64,000 bases of DNA from Undaria pinnatifida (GCA_012845835.1 JABAKD010000025.1:1949001-2013000); one strand, 5' to 3'. Positions 1-11,612 are shown, counted from the first letter of the stretch. Numbers and translations: made by a program. The notes: generated by a model from the letters alone, not told the origin.

Positions 1-130
1 GGGGTTCTGCTCGCGGCTTCGTGGTTGCTGGGGGCAGCACAATGCCTTGTGGCCCCCACAGCGTCCTGCTTTGTCTGCGTGGGTAGATCACGGATCGCCG
101 CCAGCCGCTCAAGGCTAACGTCTCACACGG

Positions 131-328
131 CTAACACGCGGGTCCGCTATGGAGGTAAGGAATGATCAGCCATGTCAAGGCCTGCCGTGCCAAGGGCTGT
201 TGCCCTTGCCTGTTTTCATTCCGTGGTATCCTCTCACTAGGTCGTCCTTTTGGAGTTGCTGCCCCCTCTGCTGTGTCGGCCATGCCGCGACGTGTCATTG
301 TACGCGAAGAGCTGACAGCTTCATTCAT
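131..328 (-). CDS. possible first coding exon of a divergent gene
   Basis: An ATG at 328 (minus) opens a 66-codon frame. It is hydrophilic, rich in Arg, Ser and Thr, and starts MNEAVSSSRTMTRRG. A good splice donor (A|GTGAGAGG) lies about 30 codons in, so the coding exon could stop there and continue left of the window. No domain is recognised. It faces away from the pseudouridine synthase gene, so the roughly 700 bp between them could serve as a shared promoter. The case rests only on residue composition and one donor; chance is a real alternative. Confidence 0.25.
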   Translation of the reverse strand: MNEAVSSSRTMTRRGMADTAEGAATPKGRPSERIPRNENRQGQQPLARQALTWLIIPYLHSGPAC

Positions 329-1031
329 GTTTGAAACCTCAAATTGCCGACATGACAGCAGACAGCAGTGAGAGTGCCTGGATATCATAGCGCCGATAGC
401 AGGTACCTACTACTGCCGCTGTCTTAATTGGTGTAATGATTTGCTGTGAGTGGCCACGTACTTAGCTCTGCGTGTCGATGCTAGGCTGAAGCGCGACGGC
501 GTCTGTGGTAACTGGAAACCGCATTCCTAGGTTTCTCGGTACTGCTGCTGTAGCGTAGAGTTCCGACCTTACTTTTTGTCCACTTACTATAGTCTACATT
601 AAAACTGTTAATGCTGCGCCTGTACGTACGTACCGAGGTACCCGCTGTCGGTTCCTCATGCTGCTGCCATAATGCATAATACGCCGTTGTGTTGTGTAAA
701 ACACGCAATGGCCGTTCTTTCACGTGTGGGTCTTATTTGTTTCTCGTGTCTCGTGTCTCCGTGAGACGACCGACGATGCACGGTCGTCAATACAGCAGCA
801 GCAGCAGCAGCCTGAAACAACCCAGATAAAGTACCGAAGTAGAACACGCTTCGTAAAGAGTCTTTTAGCGTGGTTTTGATGTTTTTGGATGTTTCTTTTA
901 GAGAAACCTACCGGGTATAGAATCTCCCTCCCCTGTACGTGGCATTTTCTACTCCTCCAACTTCCCGCCCCCTCTGTGTCCTTAATCTCCGTAAAAACCG
1001 CAATTTAGGCCCAAGATTGGAAGCCCTGAAA
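329..1031. promoter_or_regulatory. intergenic, putative promoter side of the pseudouridine synthase gene
   Basis: No convincing reading frame lies here. A short CAG-type triplet run sits near 795-813. A TACCGGGTA palindrome is at 909. An in-frame TAG at 918-920 closes the pseudouridine synthase frame upstream, so an unspliced N-terminal extension cannot begin before about 921. No TATA box or initiator could be assigned with confidence. Confidence 0.3.
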
Positions 1032-4000
1032 ATGGCGATGCCAGGCGGGGGACGACGAGCAGGTGGCGGAGGCGGTGGGAGGGGCGGGGGGAGGGGGAGG
1101 GGACGCGGTCGAGGCGCCCCCCCCCCGGACGCGTTTGCGCTTACCGGAGAGGAACGCCTCCAGAAGTTTTTGAGCCACGCGGGGCTGGACTCTCGACGGC
1201 AGTGCGAGCAGATGATACTGGATGGCCGCGTAAGAGTTAACGGGAAGATGGTCAAGGAGCTTGGGGTCAAGGTGAGTCTGTTTTTTTTGGGGGACGGGGG
1301 GGGCTACTCACACCGTGCTTACAACTGACATGTAAGATTTTTTTTTTTTTTCTATCCTCCGGCGGATGGGGAAAAATAAAGCTTTAGCTCACCACACTTC
1401 CACGTATTTTCATACGCAAGACTATCCCACTGAAGGTTGTCAAAGGCGCGGGTGTTATGGTGTGTTTGTTTGGGGAAGGCTTATTTTATAGCCCGTTCAG
1501 CTACTGGCTTGTGAGGACATTCCGCTGAAGATTATCAGAGAGCTTGGGGGCAAGGTGTAGATATGCTTTCTTGGTGGGACTGCTCTTATAGCCCGCCCAT
1601 TAGTGCTCTTACAAGCCGCCCATTACTGTGTTGTAAGCATATTCCACTGGGGTTAACGGGGAGTTAGTGAAGAAACTTGGGGCCAGGGTGGGCGCGTGCG
1701 CATTTATATTTTTTTATGGGGCTACTCGTTCTGCTAACTAGGCGGCGGGGTTCTCCATCGGATTGCACGCTATTTTTTTCTAATAACGAATGTCTGGGTG
1801 AGGTTAAGCGAAGTTTATCTCGTGAGAAACTAGAAAAAAAAATTGGAGCTACGTACCTGTATCGTAGCCGATGTGTCCCATACTATTAATACAGCACTAC
1901 TGTACTTTTTTTTTTTTTTTTTTTCACACACATCTGCTTTCCAGCTTCTGGGCAAGCCGTGGTCACAGGTGTCGTCCCTTTCCCCCCCCGGTTATTGCCT
2001 TCAATTTTTATCGAGCATAGAGTTCAGCAATCCCACTGCTCGTCGATTGTACTATGCACGGTTGATAAGCCCGCACATGTGGACTGCTGTTTAGATCGAT
2101 TTTTTGGGAACCTCTCGTGGGTTAGCAGTGTAGCAAGTCGTACAGGTACATACCTGGTATATATTTTTTTATAGAAACTATCGCCCGGCGACCATCGATG
2201 CACGTTAGGTCAACTAGCAGTACGTACACCGAGCACCGTAACGGACCAGCGGACCCAGCTGGTGTTGCTTCTGAAAAATAGCGTGTCGGTGTGCTCTACC
2301 CAAGGCACCTGGTACTAAGTTGTAGGGTTTTCACCGGTGTTGCGTTGCGTTTTTTATAGCCTTTCGAGACCTAGATACAATCAACGTTTTTTTTTCTCGT
2401 TCGCAGAAGATTATATGTATCTGAGTACCTGGTATGTTTTTGTGTTTTCTCACGCGTATGCGTATTATGGGTGTTTTATAGCTTTGAGAGCACCCATTCT
2501 ATTTTGAGGTAAACCGCAGGAAGCAATGAGTAGTTTTTATTTATTTTATTTGCAAAACTCGCAGAAAGTATCAAAGCAGCTCCCTCGTCGGGCAGTCTAC
2601 CACCCTCCCCTGGTTGTCGCTTTGTCACGCCCTTCCCCGGCAGGTGGAGCCCAGGAGAGACTAGATGCGCATCGATGGAGTCCCCCCCCCCCCCCTCCCC
2701 TTACATGCCATGCTTTCACCTGCTACCCTCCCCCTCGGTAGGTAGACCCCAGGAGAGACCAGATCCATGTGGATGGAAACCGGGTGTTTATGCGGCCCAG
2801 TTCCGAGATCAAGTGGGTGGCCTTGAACAAGCCTAAGGGGGTGATCTGCACCGTGTCGGATGAGCTTGGAAGGCCGACCGCGGTTAGCGTTGTGCCGAGG
2901 GGGAGGGAGATGAGGCTCGTGCCCGTCGGTAGGCTTGACCGGGATAGCTGCGGCCTCCTGCTCATGACCAACGAGAACTCTTGGGTACGTACGGTTTATA
3001 GGTTTTATTTTCAGTTCACATGTAACCAGGTTATATACTGTTACCACGATTTCGCGATGAAACTTGCAGCGGGTGTGTGTGTTTGGTTGTGTCTCTCTCG
3101 ACAACGGGTCCTTTCGCATACCTCCTTGAGTTTGGACTTCCATTCGTTCGTTCGTTCGTTCGTTCGTTCATTCACTCGTCCATTGGTCCCTTCCACCCGC
3201 CCCCGCCACGTTCTCTGTTAGATCAACCCGTTGACGCACCCGTCTTATGGCCACGAAAAGACCTACCGCGTGTCTATAACGTCGGGGTATCCCAATCCAG
3301 AGGAGTGGAACACCCTCACGCAGGGCATGCTCTTGGACGGTGACCCGAACCCGTGAGTACCCATACGGTCTGCGTTACCATACCGTTTGCAACGTGCCAG
3401 CCTGTAGATCAGTAGTTTTTACAAGCGCTTAGTACCCTCAACGCTCTGGATATCAGGTCTGAAAACATGTACCTGCTCCTGGAAGTGATAGTGCAGGATA
3501 CTTATTGCGATGGGGGTACAGAGTACCTTTTTTTGGCCAAGACAGTTTTCACAGAGACGAGGCTCCTCTGTTTGAATACGAAAGCACGGTACAGGTACAG
3601 CAGGGGTCCCTCGGTAAGGCGGTGGAATGTGACTGCCTTGTAGAGGGAAGTCGCCTTATTCATTTCAGGTTATGAGTGCAATTCCTCAGTCGTGCCAAGC
3701 GATTTTACCGCCTTATATAGGGATAACGCCTTATACCGGGATACCGCACTAGTGGGGGATCTCTACTGCATCGTTGAAACAGCGTCTTGTATGTTGCTAT
3801 TAATATAGATATAACAGGCACCAAGGTACAAGTTTCCCGTTCGCGATGTGGTTGGCTCGAAATCGGATGTCAGGGCGTGCCTTAAGTTGAACAGAGGGGG
3901 CCAACACTCTTGTAAAAACTGAAAAACAAATAGTTGGCGACCGCGCAAGTAACTGGGCAAGTACCACCGACTGTTCATGGCCGAAACGAGTTTACTGTCT

Positions 4001-7000
4001 AGTGTGCATGTTTTTCGTCGTATTCGTAGGCCATTGGAATATTAATCACATTTCTTAATCACGTTTCTTTTTTTAAGGAAGTATCAGGTATAGCTACCAG
4101 GTATTGGTGTACAGCTCCCCAAGAGAGGAGCCTCCCATCTTTTTAACGCCTTTCCAGCTAGAAACCCGTTTCGGGGACAACATATCTTGGATTTAGTATA
4201 AGTAGAGTTTTGGGGCTTTAAAGGGGTTAAACTCCCACGGTAGCGTGCTTCTGAAATTGAGTGGGGTGTTTTCTTGGTGATGTTGAAGCTGGCGTACGTG
4301 GTACTTTGCTCCCCCCCCCCCCTCATTGGAAGTTGTCATTCATACACAAGGAAGTATTATCCACCAGGTGCGGAAGTCCGCCTCACAGGCGGTTCTTGGT
4401 AGCATGCAGCTCACCCTTCATGCGGCTCGCCGATTACCTCACGGTGCTTCGCGCTTGGTGCACGCGATGTGTGCCTGGGCGGTGAAAAGCCGACGTGCTC
4501 CGTCCAGGCATTGTAGGAATACGTTGGCCTGTACGTAGTCTGAAGACGACGGCTATGCATGAAATGAGCCCCCCCCCCTCCCCCCCCGCGATGTTCGTAA
4601 AACAACTTGAAACAGTGCAGACATGGCAGCAGCTAAAAAGATACTAGGATGCTCAAGTACGACGAGTAATAATGTATCAAGAGCAGAACTAGGAATGTAC
4701 CCACTTCAAACAAATAGAGACGTGAGACAGTTGACATGGCAATATAAAGTAAATAATATGCCAGGAACGAGGTTGCCAACCATTGTTGATGGGGCTGTAC
4801 GGGAGAAAATAACAAGAGGGCGAGCTGGAATAAGATGGGATAACGTAGTCGAGAAAATATCGAAGGACTTAGGGGGGGGACCAAGTAGAGGTACTGTCTA
4901 TAGAGAAGTCTAGCGGGTACAAGACAGAAATAAATAAATAATACAAGAAAGGAAAAGGCTAGCGCTAAGAAATAAGGTGAAAGAGGAGAAGCACTTGGAG
5001 ATATGCGAGGGGTTGAGGGAAAGGTGTTGGATTGAAAAAGTATCTGCACGGCCCAATGGACTACACGAATGAGCCGAAACTGCGATTTCGTGTAGGGGAC
5101 CTGGACCTACCAGAAAGAAGAAATAGATCTACCAGTAGTCGGGGGGAGGAGGACGTGGCTACAAGTATGTGCCTGTATCGGACAACAATAGAGAGTAGGA
5201 CTCACACAGTAGGAGTATGTGAAATATACAAGGAGGAACGGCATGCGTTAGAGGAGAAGATGAGAAATTTGACGTATGTGACATGGAAGAGTTTGGTAGA
5301 CTGGAGAGTAGCGAGAAAACGATCGCTATCCTAGGAGATACATGGTGGCCTCAGACGGCGAAACTGGACGGGGATAGGATAAGCAAACAGTTCCTATATA
5401 ATGTATGGAAGGAGCGTAATGAGCGCCCAAATGTCGGAGGTGTCTCTATGAGGCTATTAGGAGTAGGAACGGTGCTCCGTCTCGAAAGAGATGCGTGGTC
5501 AATGGTCAATTGGCTAAGGCAAGCAACAAAATGAGTACGCCCTCCCCCCCCCTCCCGTGTCTACTGTGTTTGCTTACGTTTCGTCAGGGCCATCCGTCAC
5601 TCCGATCGGTGGGTAGTCGGTAGCGTTGCTGCTTGTTGCTCGTGCCGGCCCAAACGGCCATCATTGCGAAACACTTGAGTACTCAGCTTGGCGCTTACAC
5701 TCCCCCCGCGCGCCCCGTCATGCCTCAATCTTCGAGTGTTGACGTTGATATTGAAACTGGGATATATAGATCTGTGCTGTCCCCTTCGTTTTAAGTCGGG
5801 GCTATTCCTGAGTCGCTCCGATCGGTTGGCGGCCAGCAGCATTGCTGCTTATTGCTCATTCCGCTTTCCGTGTGACACTCGCTGTGACACGCTCCAGCGT
5901 TTAGCTTGTCACTTACCCCCTCCCCTTTCTTTTCCCTCTCCCCCCCCCCCCCCCCCCACTTCCCTGCCCAACTTCCCTTACCCCCCCTTCCCTTTCCTGT
6001 TGCCCTGCCCACCCCCCCCCCCCCGCCGCCCCGCTATATTCCCCATACCCCCCCCGTCTCTCCTCCGCCCCGTCATTCCATTCTCAGCACTCGGCCTTGT
6101 ATCGTAGAGGTTGTGGACTTTGATCGTCGATCGCTGGTAACGACCGTCGACATCATTATCCGAGAGGGAAAAAATAGGCAGATCCGACGCATGTTCGAGG
6201 GCATCGGCCATGATGTGAGGTCCATCACGAGAATATCGCACGGGCCGATCAGGTTGAAGGACTTGAGGCCGGGCGAGTGGCGCGCGCTCGAGCAGGTAAG
6301 CGCCCCCTTGGGCGGTCAACATTTTACAACAGGAGACCCGTCTTCGAGGACCTTTGGCCGTATTATGCTAGTTTTAGAGTTGGAGGGATGGTTAGGCGGT
6401 CTATCTCAATGGGGTCAAATCAATGTTTTTCTTAGCACGTCAAGGTCTGTTTTGACCTATAATGAAATGTTTGGTTGTGTAAGGAGGCGGTCACTTGAGG
6501 TCACACTTTTACGGACCAATCATGTTGAAGGACCTGAGGTCGGGCAGGTGGCGGTCGCTCAAGCAGGCGAGCCCTGAGAGGCAAACATGCGATTTGTTGG
6601 GGGGCGGTCTTTTTTTGGGCGCGTGACGGTCTGCTTTGGCCTCTCACCTCCTTTCGAATCACACCCACCTTGTTGGGACATATGCTACCAATAATACTAG
6701 TACTAATAGTAGTACTACTAGCAGTGCTAATAGCACGGTAAAGATGCACCCGTTTTTTTTGTGAGTCCCTTTACTTAAGGACGTCTTGTTCCCTAACACC
6801 TAATTTATTGATGCTCATGGTTCTTGAATAACACCACCCCCCCCCCGCATCCCCCCCTCCCTCCCCTCTCCCCGCCTCGCCCCGCCTCGCCCCGCCTCGC
6901 CCCCTTCCACGCGCTGTACGTACCACCGACTACACAGTGGGAGGTCGAAAAGCTCAAGAACTTAACCACCAAGACCCTAAAGAGCCCCCAAAAGCTCGCA

Positions 7001-7498
7001 CCCTCGCCCACCCGAGGGGATAGCCGAAACCGTGCCGGACCCGGGGCGAGGGTGTCCTCGGGTACATCCCAACAATATCACCAGGAAACCCACCGCCGCG
7101 ACGTGTTAGACGACGAAGAGGATGAATGGAACAAGACCGGCGCCTGGGACAGGAGCGGAGTTAGGAAGGCGGCAGCTCTTCCCCGGGGGTCGGGGAGTAA
7201 CTCTGCCAGTAATAGGAAGAAGCCACAACCGGAGCCTGTTAGCGAGGAGGATTACGAGTGGCAGACGGCTTCGTGGGCACGGAAAGACGATCGACAGCCT
7301 CAGGGCGGGAAGGGGAGGGGCGGGAGAGCTAAGGGGAAGGGAGAGCGTAAGGCGAGGATGACCGAGGGGGACCTGATTTTGGATAAGTTGGCGAAGGGGG
7401 AGAAGCTGAAGGCGCCTTCCTGGGAGGGGGACGGGAAGGTAGAACGGGAGAGGAGGTCGTTGGGGAAAGGGAGCTGGAGCCGGCGGGGGGGGCGATGA
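1032..7498 (+). CDS. RsuA/RluB-family rRNA pseudouridine synthase, five exons
   Basis: Exons 1032-1271, 2742-2984, 3222-3352, 6088-6295 and 6938-7498 join without a frame break into 460 residues; every intron is GT-AG and every phase agrees. Residues 1-30 are a Gly/Arg (RGG-like) tail. An S4 RNA-binding domain covers about 41-88. The catalytic domain follows, with the motif GRLDRDSCGLLLMTNE (catalytic Asp146), then LTHPSYGHEKTYRV and REGKNRQIRRMF. Family members turn one uridine of large rRNA into pseudouridine. Residues 275-460 are an extra basic, Gly/Lys/Arg-rich C-terminal tail. The first ATG after the in-frame stop is at 1032; a second is at 1038. No clear targeting peptide is seen, so plastid, mitochondrial or nuclear action is undecided. 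Which rRNA site it modifies cannot be told. Confidence 0.9.
1337..1418 (+). repeat. family B element, truncated copy (intron 1)
   Basis: A poly-T run is followed by the palindrome ATCCTCCGGCGGAT, then about 60 bp nearly identical to copies at 33.8 and 38.4 kb. It stops after CATACGC, where the longer copies continue. Confidence 0.8.
1903..2060 (+). repeat. family A dispersed repeat (intron 1)
   Basis: A poly-T tract, then a segment containing GCCGTGGTCACAGGTGTCGT and a pyrimidine-rich block, ending in a stretch matched at 28.4 kb (+), 34.6 kb (-) and in part at 52.1 kb (+). No coding potential; structure and class unknown. Confidence 0.65.
3142..3172. repeat. (TTCG)n microsatellite in intron 2
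   Basis: About seven tandem TTCG units inside the 237-bp second intron of the pseudouridine synthase gene. Confidence 0.85.
4142..4237 (+). mobile_element. family H mini inverted-repeat element
   Basis: About 95 bp, starting TTAACGCCTTT and ending AAAGGGGTTAA, so the ends are near inverted repeats. The interior (GAAACCCGTTTCGGGGACA, then TTTAGTATA) matches copies at 23.66, 41.84 and 52.42 kb. Its size and ends suggest a MITE. Confidence 0.6.
4324..4592 (+). repeat. family D dispersed repeat with C-rich tail
   Basis: Contains GCGGTTCTTGG, CACCCTTCATGCGGCTCGCC and GACGTGCTCCGTCC, and ends in a poly-C tract. Other copies lie at 11.84-12.17, 13.42-13.68, 22.37-22.12 (-) and 23.52 kb. It directly precedes a LINE fragment, the same order as at 22 kb. 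Confidence 0.7.
4623..5536 (+). mobile_element. degenerate non-LTR retrotransposon (LINE) 3' end in intron 3
   Basis: Three broken frames (4623-4913, 5032-5334, 5283-5534) read as the C-terminal part of a LINE reverse-transcriptase ORF. They include AELGMYPLQTNRDVRQLTW, NNMPGTRLPTIVD, RGRAGIRWDNVVEKI and later FRVGDLDLPERR and MCLYRTTIESRTHTV. The last block (GDTWWPQTAKLDGDRISKQF) recurs at 21.7-22.05 kb on the other strand. Stops and frameshifts separate the parts, so it is dead. The catalytic RT core is absent (5' truncated). That this family occurs in brown algae is from memory, not a search. Confidence 0.7.
5585..5910. repeat. direct duplication of about 110 bp
   Basis: The block beginning CTCCGATCGGTGGGTAGTCG is repeated in diverged form from about 5814 (CTCCGATCGGTTGGCGGCCA). 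Both copies continue with GCTGCTT and TTGCTC stretches. Confidence 0.5.
5911..6087 (+). other. long pyrimidine tract before the exon 4 acceptor
   Basis: About 175 bases of almost pure C/T, with several runs of ten or more C, lead directly into the TTCTCAG acceptor of exon 4. This fits an extended polypyrimidine tract. Unrelated C-runs also occur in repeats across the window. Confidence 0.6.
6517..6575 (+). pseudogene. decayed duplicate of the end of exon 4 inside intron 4
   Basis: The frame reads PIMLKDLRSGRWRSLKQ. It aligns without gaps to PIRLKDLRPGEWRALEQ at the end of exon 4 of the pseudouridine synthase. The donor after it is CAG|GCGAGC rather than CAG|GTAAGC. Parts of the following intron sequence also recur (GTCTGTTTTGACC and GTCTGCTTTGGCC), so the duplication spans the exon-intron junction. 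No good acceptor precedes it, so it is probably not spliced in. Confidence 0.65.
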
Positions 7499-8458
7499 TG
7501 TGTGTTTGTGTTCTTTCTTTTGTGGCGTTGTTAGTGATGGACACATAAGGCGAGGGGCTATTTACGAGGCCGGTCTTTTTGGCGCGAACAGGCCTCTTTA
7601 GAGGGGGGATCAGTCAACGGGGTCAGTTAAGGGGTACGTCGTTTTTTTTTTCCGGTAGGATCTGTCTTACTCTTACCAGTTTTTGGGAATATGCCCTCTT
7701 CTTCGGGCGAAACATTTTTCAGTTTCGAAATGGTTCGTTGCAATCATGGGGCGTGTTGGTACCTTTTGGTGGTACCAGATATCATACCCTTGAAACCAAG
7801 TGCATTCCCCTATGGTGTTCTTGAGCGAAGCGGGGGAACGAAGTTTTTGTCCGATCGGAAAAAATGGCCAATCAGATGAACGTGGTTCTTGTGATTTTTT
7901 TTTCTTACTTGATGGTGAGCTCCGCACCGACAAGTAAACCAACCCAAAGGTAGGTCGTGGCGCACAACGTGCTTTAGACCGAAAAAGACTGCTGTTATTT
8001 TTATATCAGAATTAGTCAAGCTGATTGTTTGGTTTACTTCGCCACAGAAGTGTTAATAAGAACTTGCCGCCAAGTCCACATAAACGATAAACCATAAACC
8101 ATAAACGATAAACAGGACAGGAGATGTTTTTAATGTGCTTTTTTTCATAATACGGTAGAGATGACGTCACCTTTTTTTTTTAGTGGAGCTCCTTTCTTGA
8201 ACAGCTCTATCCAATTCATAGTACAATTCGACGCGAGTTCACGACGGAAGAAAATGCGGATTTATCCTCGCGATGAAAATGAAGGCTAGTACCGTAGTGG
8301 GGAGGGGGGACGAGAGCCCGCTATATGACCTCACATCTGGGTAACTACCGGGAGGGAGGGCGAGAGTATGCGCGAGGATAAAAAATGGGATGAAGAGAAC
8401 TAACATAAAAAAATACCCCACCCGGAAAACTGAGTTTGAGTCGCAATCCGATGCACGA
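7499..8458. other. intergenic, no gene seen
   Basis: This stretch holds the 3' flank of the pseudouridine synthase gene. The short frames on both strands have no recognisable domain. A small run of ACCATAAAC/ACGATAAAC units lies near 8085-8112. Confidence 0.5.
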
Positions 8459-8757
8459 ACCATCCCATGGTCTACCGACGAACCATCCCATGGCCTACCG
8501 ACGAACCATCCCCCATGGCCTACCGACGAACCATCCCATGGCCTACCGATGAACCATCCCATGGCCTACCGACGAACCATCCCATGGCCTACCGACGAAC
8601 CATCCCATGGCCTACCGACGAACCATCCCATGGCCTACCGATGAACCATCCCATGGCCTACCGACGAACCATCCCATGGCCTACCGACGAACCATCCCAC
8701 GGGCCTACCGACGAACCATCCCATGGCCTACCGACGAACCATCCCATGGCCTACAGA
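8459..8757. repeat. 23-bp minisatellite, 13 units
   Basis: The unit is ACCATCCCATGGCCTACCGACGA with few changes (units start at 8459, 8482, 8505, 8530, then every 23 bp to 8668, then 8691, 8715, 8738). Because 23 is not a multiple of three and the unit lacks stops, all three forward frames stay open; the resulting ORFs are artefacts of the repeat. Confidence 0.95.
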
Positions 8758-8799
8758 CATGTGCATATATATTGCGAAAACACGAATGACATTCCGACG

Positions 8800-8823
8800 A
8801 ATTTGGGGCTCTAAAGGGGTTAA
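8800..8823 (+). repeat. family H end fragment
   Basis: TTGGGGCTCTAAAGGGGTTAA matches the right end of the family H elements at 4.14, 41.84 and 52.42 kb. Confidence 0.45.
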
Positions 8824-8881
8824 GGAACGCCATCATTGAGAAACCACTTCACTTCATTCCAGAGAAAAATTACTACCTGTA

Positions 8882-9025
8882 ATGTAGCCTATCGCAGCCT
8901 ATCGTAACCTATCGTAACCAATCGTAACCTATCGTAGCCTATCGTACCACTTGGCTGAGCACAGTTTGCTTATTAACCTATCGTAGCCTATCGTACCACT
9001 TGGCTGTGCACAGTTTGCTTATTAA
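8882..9025. repeat. CCTATCGTAA tandem repeat with an internal duplication
   Basis: About eight units of CCTATCGTAA/CCTATCGTAG. A longer block of about 56 bp, holding CACTTGGCTGAGCACAGTTT, is duplicated once. Confidence 0.85.
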
Positions 9026-10630
9026 CCGGTTTCCGGCGACGTATTTGTAGCTTTTGTCGGTCAGCGGGTAGCTCCTGACTTGGGAACGGATTGCGGCGTT
9101 TGTATACATTCTTTGACGCGAAGGGAAGAGGCTGCAAGAACGTGCTCTTCTCGCAATACCAATGAGTTCATACCCCAAAACAATCGGACGCGTCTCACGA
9201 ATACTGATTAGAGTCGACTAAATACTCTCAGAAGTCGAGGACACGAACTACCTGGGGAATCGGGATGCAATCCCAGGACAGTATTATATCTGGTGGTGGA
9301 ACTTAACTTTTATAGCTCAGGCCAGTGGCGGAAAACAAACCTTCACACACATGGTAATATGATTGTACGACGTGGAAGACCATGACGTTTCATTGAGAGA
9401 TGATGTTATGCTTTATCTTTTCGTGGTCCTGTGTGCAGAATACATACCTGGTGCATACTACACTACGCGCATTTGGTATTGATATAGACTACTCTTGACG
9501 CGAGGTCACAACGTAGGCCTCCTGTCCCCCGCTGGCCCATTGTATCAACAGTATTAGTAGTGTAACCCGAAGACAACACCGTGCTACATACTTGCTTCCG
9601 CGCGCTATGGTAGACGTGTGCAGAAGACCCCTTCTCCAACGCTACTGTAACTACCCACAATCCCCCGCGCCATTACACCATCTGAGGTGTGGCGCGTTCT
9701 CGTACCCAAAGATGCCAGGAGGCGGTCAGTCAAGGGAAAACATCCAGCGGTCAGTCAAGGGTGTCTTAGCGATCGTTCGACGCCCAAAAACCTAGTAGTT
9801 TGCAGTCAGTCAAGGTAAATTATCGGAAAATTACCGTCCGTCAAGGCGTCGAAGTGCCGTCTCCTGATTTCCAAAACGGGGAGAGCACGAATATCTTTTT
9901 CTTGCCTTGTCTTGTCTCGTCTCGCCTCGTCTTTTTTATCGTTTCTTGTCGTTATCTTATCGCGCGTACTATGTACCTTTTGTAACCTATCTTGCAACAA
10001 CCTCAGGACTCCGTTCGACAGAATATCATATCGCACGGGCTACAAAAGAACCATAATCTGGGATATCTAGAGCACCTAACTAATACGATGCGTCGCTGGT
10101 CGTACAGATCTCCCAGAACACGACACGGAACCTACCGCCAACCAGCCGCGCAAAACTCCACATGCCCGATGTCCTATATAGCGCGCACGCGCCTTCCGGC
10201 TATCCAGTCGAATAAAAACGTCTCTCCAGGGTTATGTTCGATGCTAGACGCTAGACACGAAAACGCCCCACGCCAAACTACACCCTTGACATAGCTACTA
10301 CCGAGGTTAGACGGACGGCCCCTTCTTTCACTACCGTTTTTTTCACCAGTCGCACGAGTGACTCTGTACCTCACCCTCTGAAAAAAACTGCTCCTACTTT
10401 CTAATGTAGAGGCGTTTTTATTTTTTTTGGCGCAGCGTCTAGGAAGCCTACTGTTCCACATTTTGCGGATTCATATCGCAAACAAACAAACGAACAAACA
10501 CGCAAGTGTTTTTCTAAGACCTTAAAACTTAAGAGGGGGGGGCACTCGCTACGAGTGAACCCGAGCCACTTGAGAAAAACAAACAAACCAAATGTGACCC
10601 TCTATGCAGCAGTACCCTTCCTTGGTCTAA
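9026..10630. other. intergenic, no gene seen
   Basis: Only short shadow frames. Near 9720-9850 the motif CAGTCAAGG recurs four or five times at irregular spacing. Nothing else could be assigned. Confidence 0.5.
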
Positions 10631-11110
10631 GTGCTCGCGGGCCGTCCAGTGATCCCCTTCAGTCAAAACGCCCTTTTGAGGGTTTCATCCGACATTTGAA
10701 GAAAATAGAACAACCCGCAACGAAAAACTACCTTATTAGTGTATAGCTTGCGCGTGCACCTTCCAGTGATCCCCCCCCCCCCCCCCCCCCCCAATAAAAA
10801 CGCCATTTAGGGGATTTCGTCTACTTTATCAAAGAAGTACCTGGTACAGCATTCCACTCCGAACATTTTTCTAAAAACATATGCCGACAACAACCTAAAA
10901 AGGTGTCCGACTTACTTTGAGGTAAACCTACCCGGGCTAGTGATCCCCTTGAACTAAAACGCCTTCTCTAGAAGAGGGGGTTTCGTCCGACCTTCGACAT
11001 AAACCTACAGGACCATTAATAGTGATCCCCTTGGATCAAAACGCCTGCTGGGGCGTTTTCGTCCGAGCTCAGAAACAAACCAGTCCATCTCGACGAAGCC
11101 ATCCCACATA
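10630..11110. repeat. family G degenerate tandem array, part 1
   Basis: Units of roughly 80-110 bp each hold CAGTGATCCCC, then AAAACGCC, then GGGTTTCGTCCGAC. Four or more diverged units are visible, one with a 20-base C run at about 10770-10792. The array resumes at 12.59 kb after elements B and D. Confidence 0.6.
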
Positions 11111-11398
11111 CAAGTACTAAATCCCGCATACCCCTACGGGAGACTCCCGTCAGGACAAAAAAAGGCCTATTCTGGGACTTGTCCGACGGAGCTGGACATC
11201 AAAAAGTCCACATCGTTCATACAGCAGAGGACGCCGAACAACAAACAGGAGACTGCCGACAGGCTGGATTTTTCTTATTGTGGGATCATATGGTGGGTGG
11301 GGGGGGGGGGTGGGGGGGGTTACCCCTCTTGTAACTGCCGGATCTGAGCCACTCGAGCACGAGTGGCTCTGCACCTCACTGACCAAAACAGTTCCACC

Positions 11399-11612
11399 GG
11401 CAGGGACAGGACAGCTGACGCTATCACTCTAGTGGGAACCGAAGGACACGCCAGCTAGCGCTGGATTGCGAGAAGGCAACTGAGTTGAGAAACGACACAC
11501 GGCAACGTGTATGAAAATACGTGGCTGGAAGTGTGGTGCGCATATTAAAGCTTTACTTTTTATTTTTCCCCAGATAATCCGCCGGAGGATTGAAAAAAAA
11601 AAAAAAAAAAAA
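11399..11612 (-). repeat. family B element
   Basis: Diverged reverse-oriented copy: CCAGCTAGCGCTGGATTGCG, ATGAAAATACGTGG, AAAGCTTTA, ending at ATCCGCCGGAGGAT followed by poly-A. It splits the family G array. Confidence 0.75.

Noticed and set aside
8390-8814. Plus-strand frames rich in NHPMAYR/TIPWPTDEPS repeats
   Set aside because: The 23-bp minisatellite keeps every frame open; the peptides only reflect the repeat.
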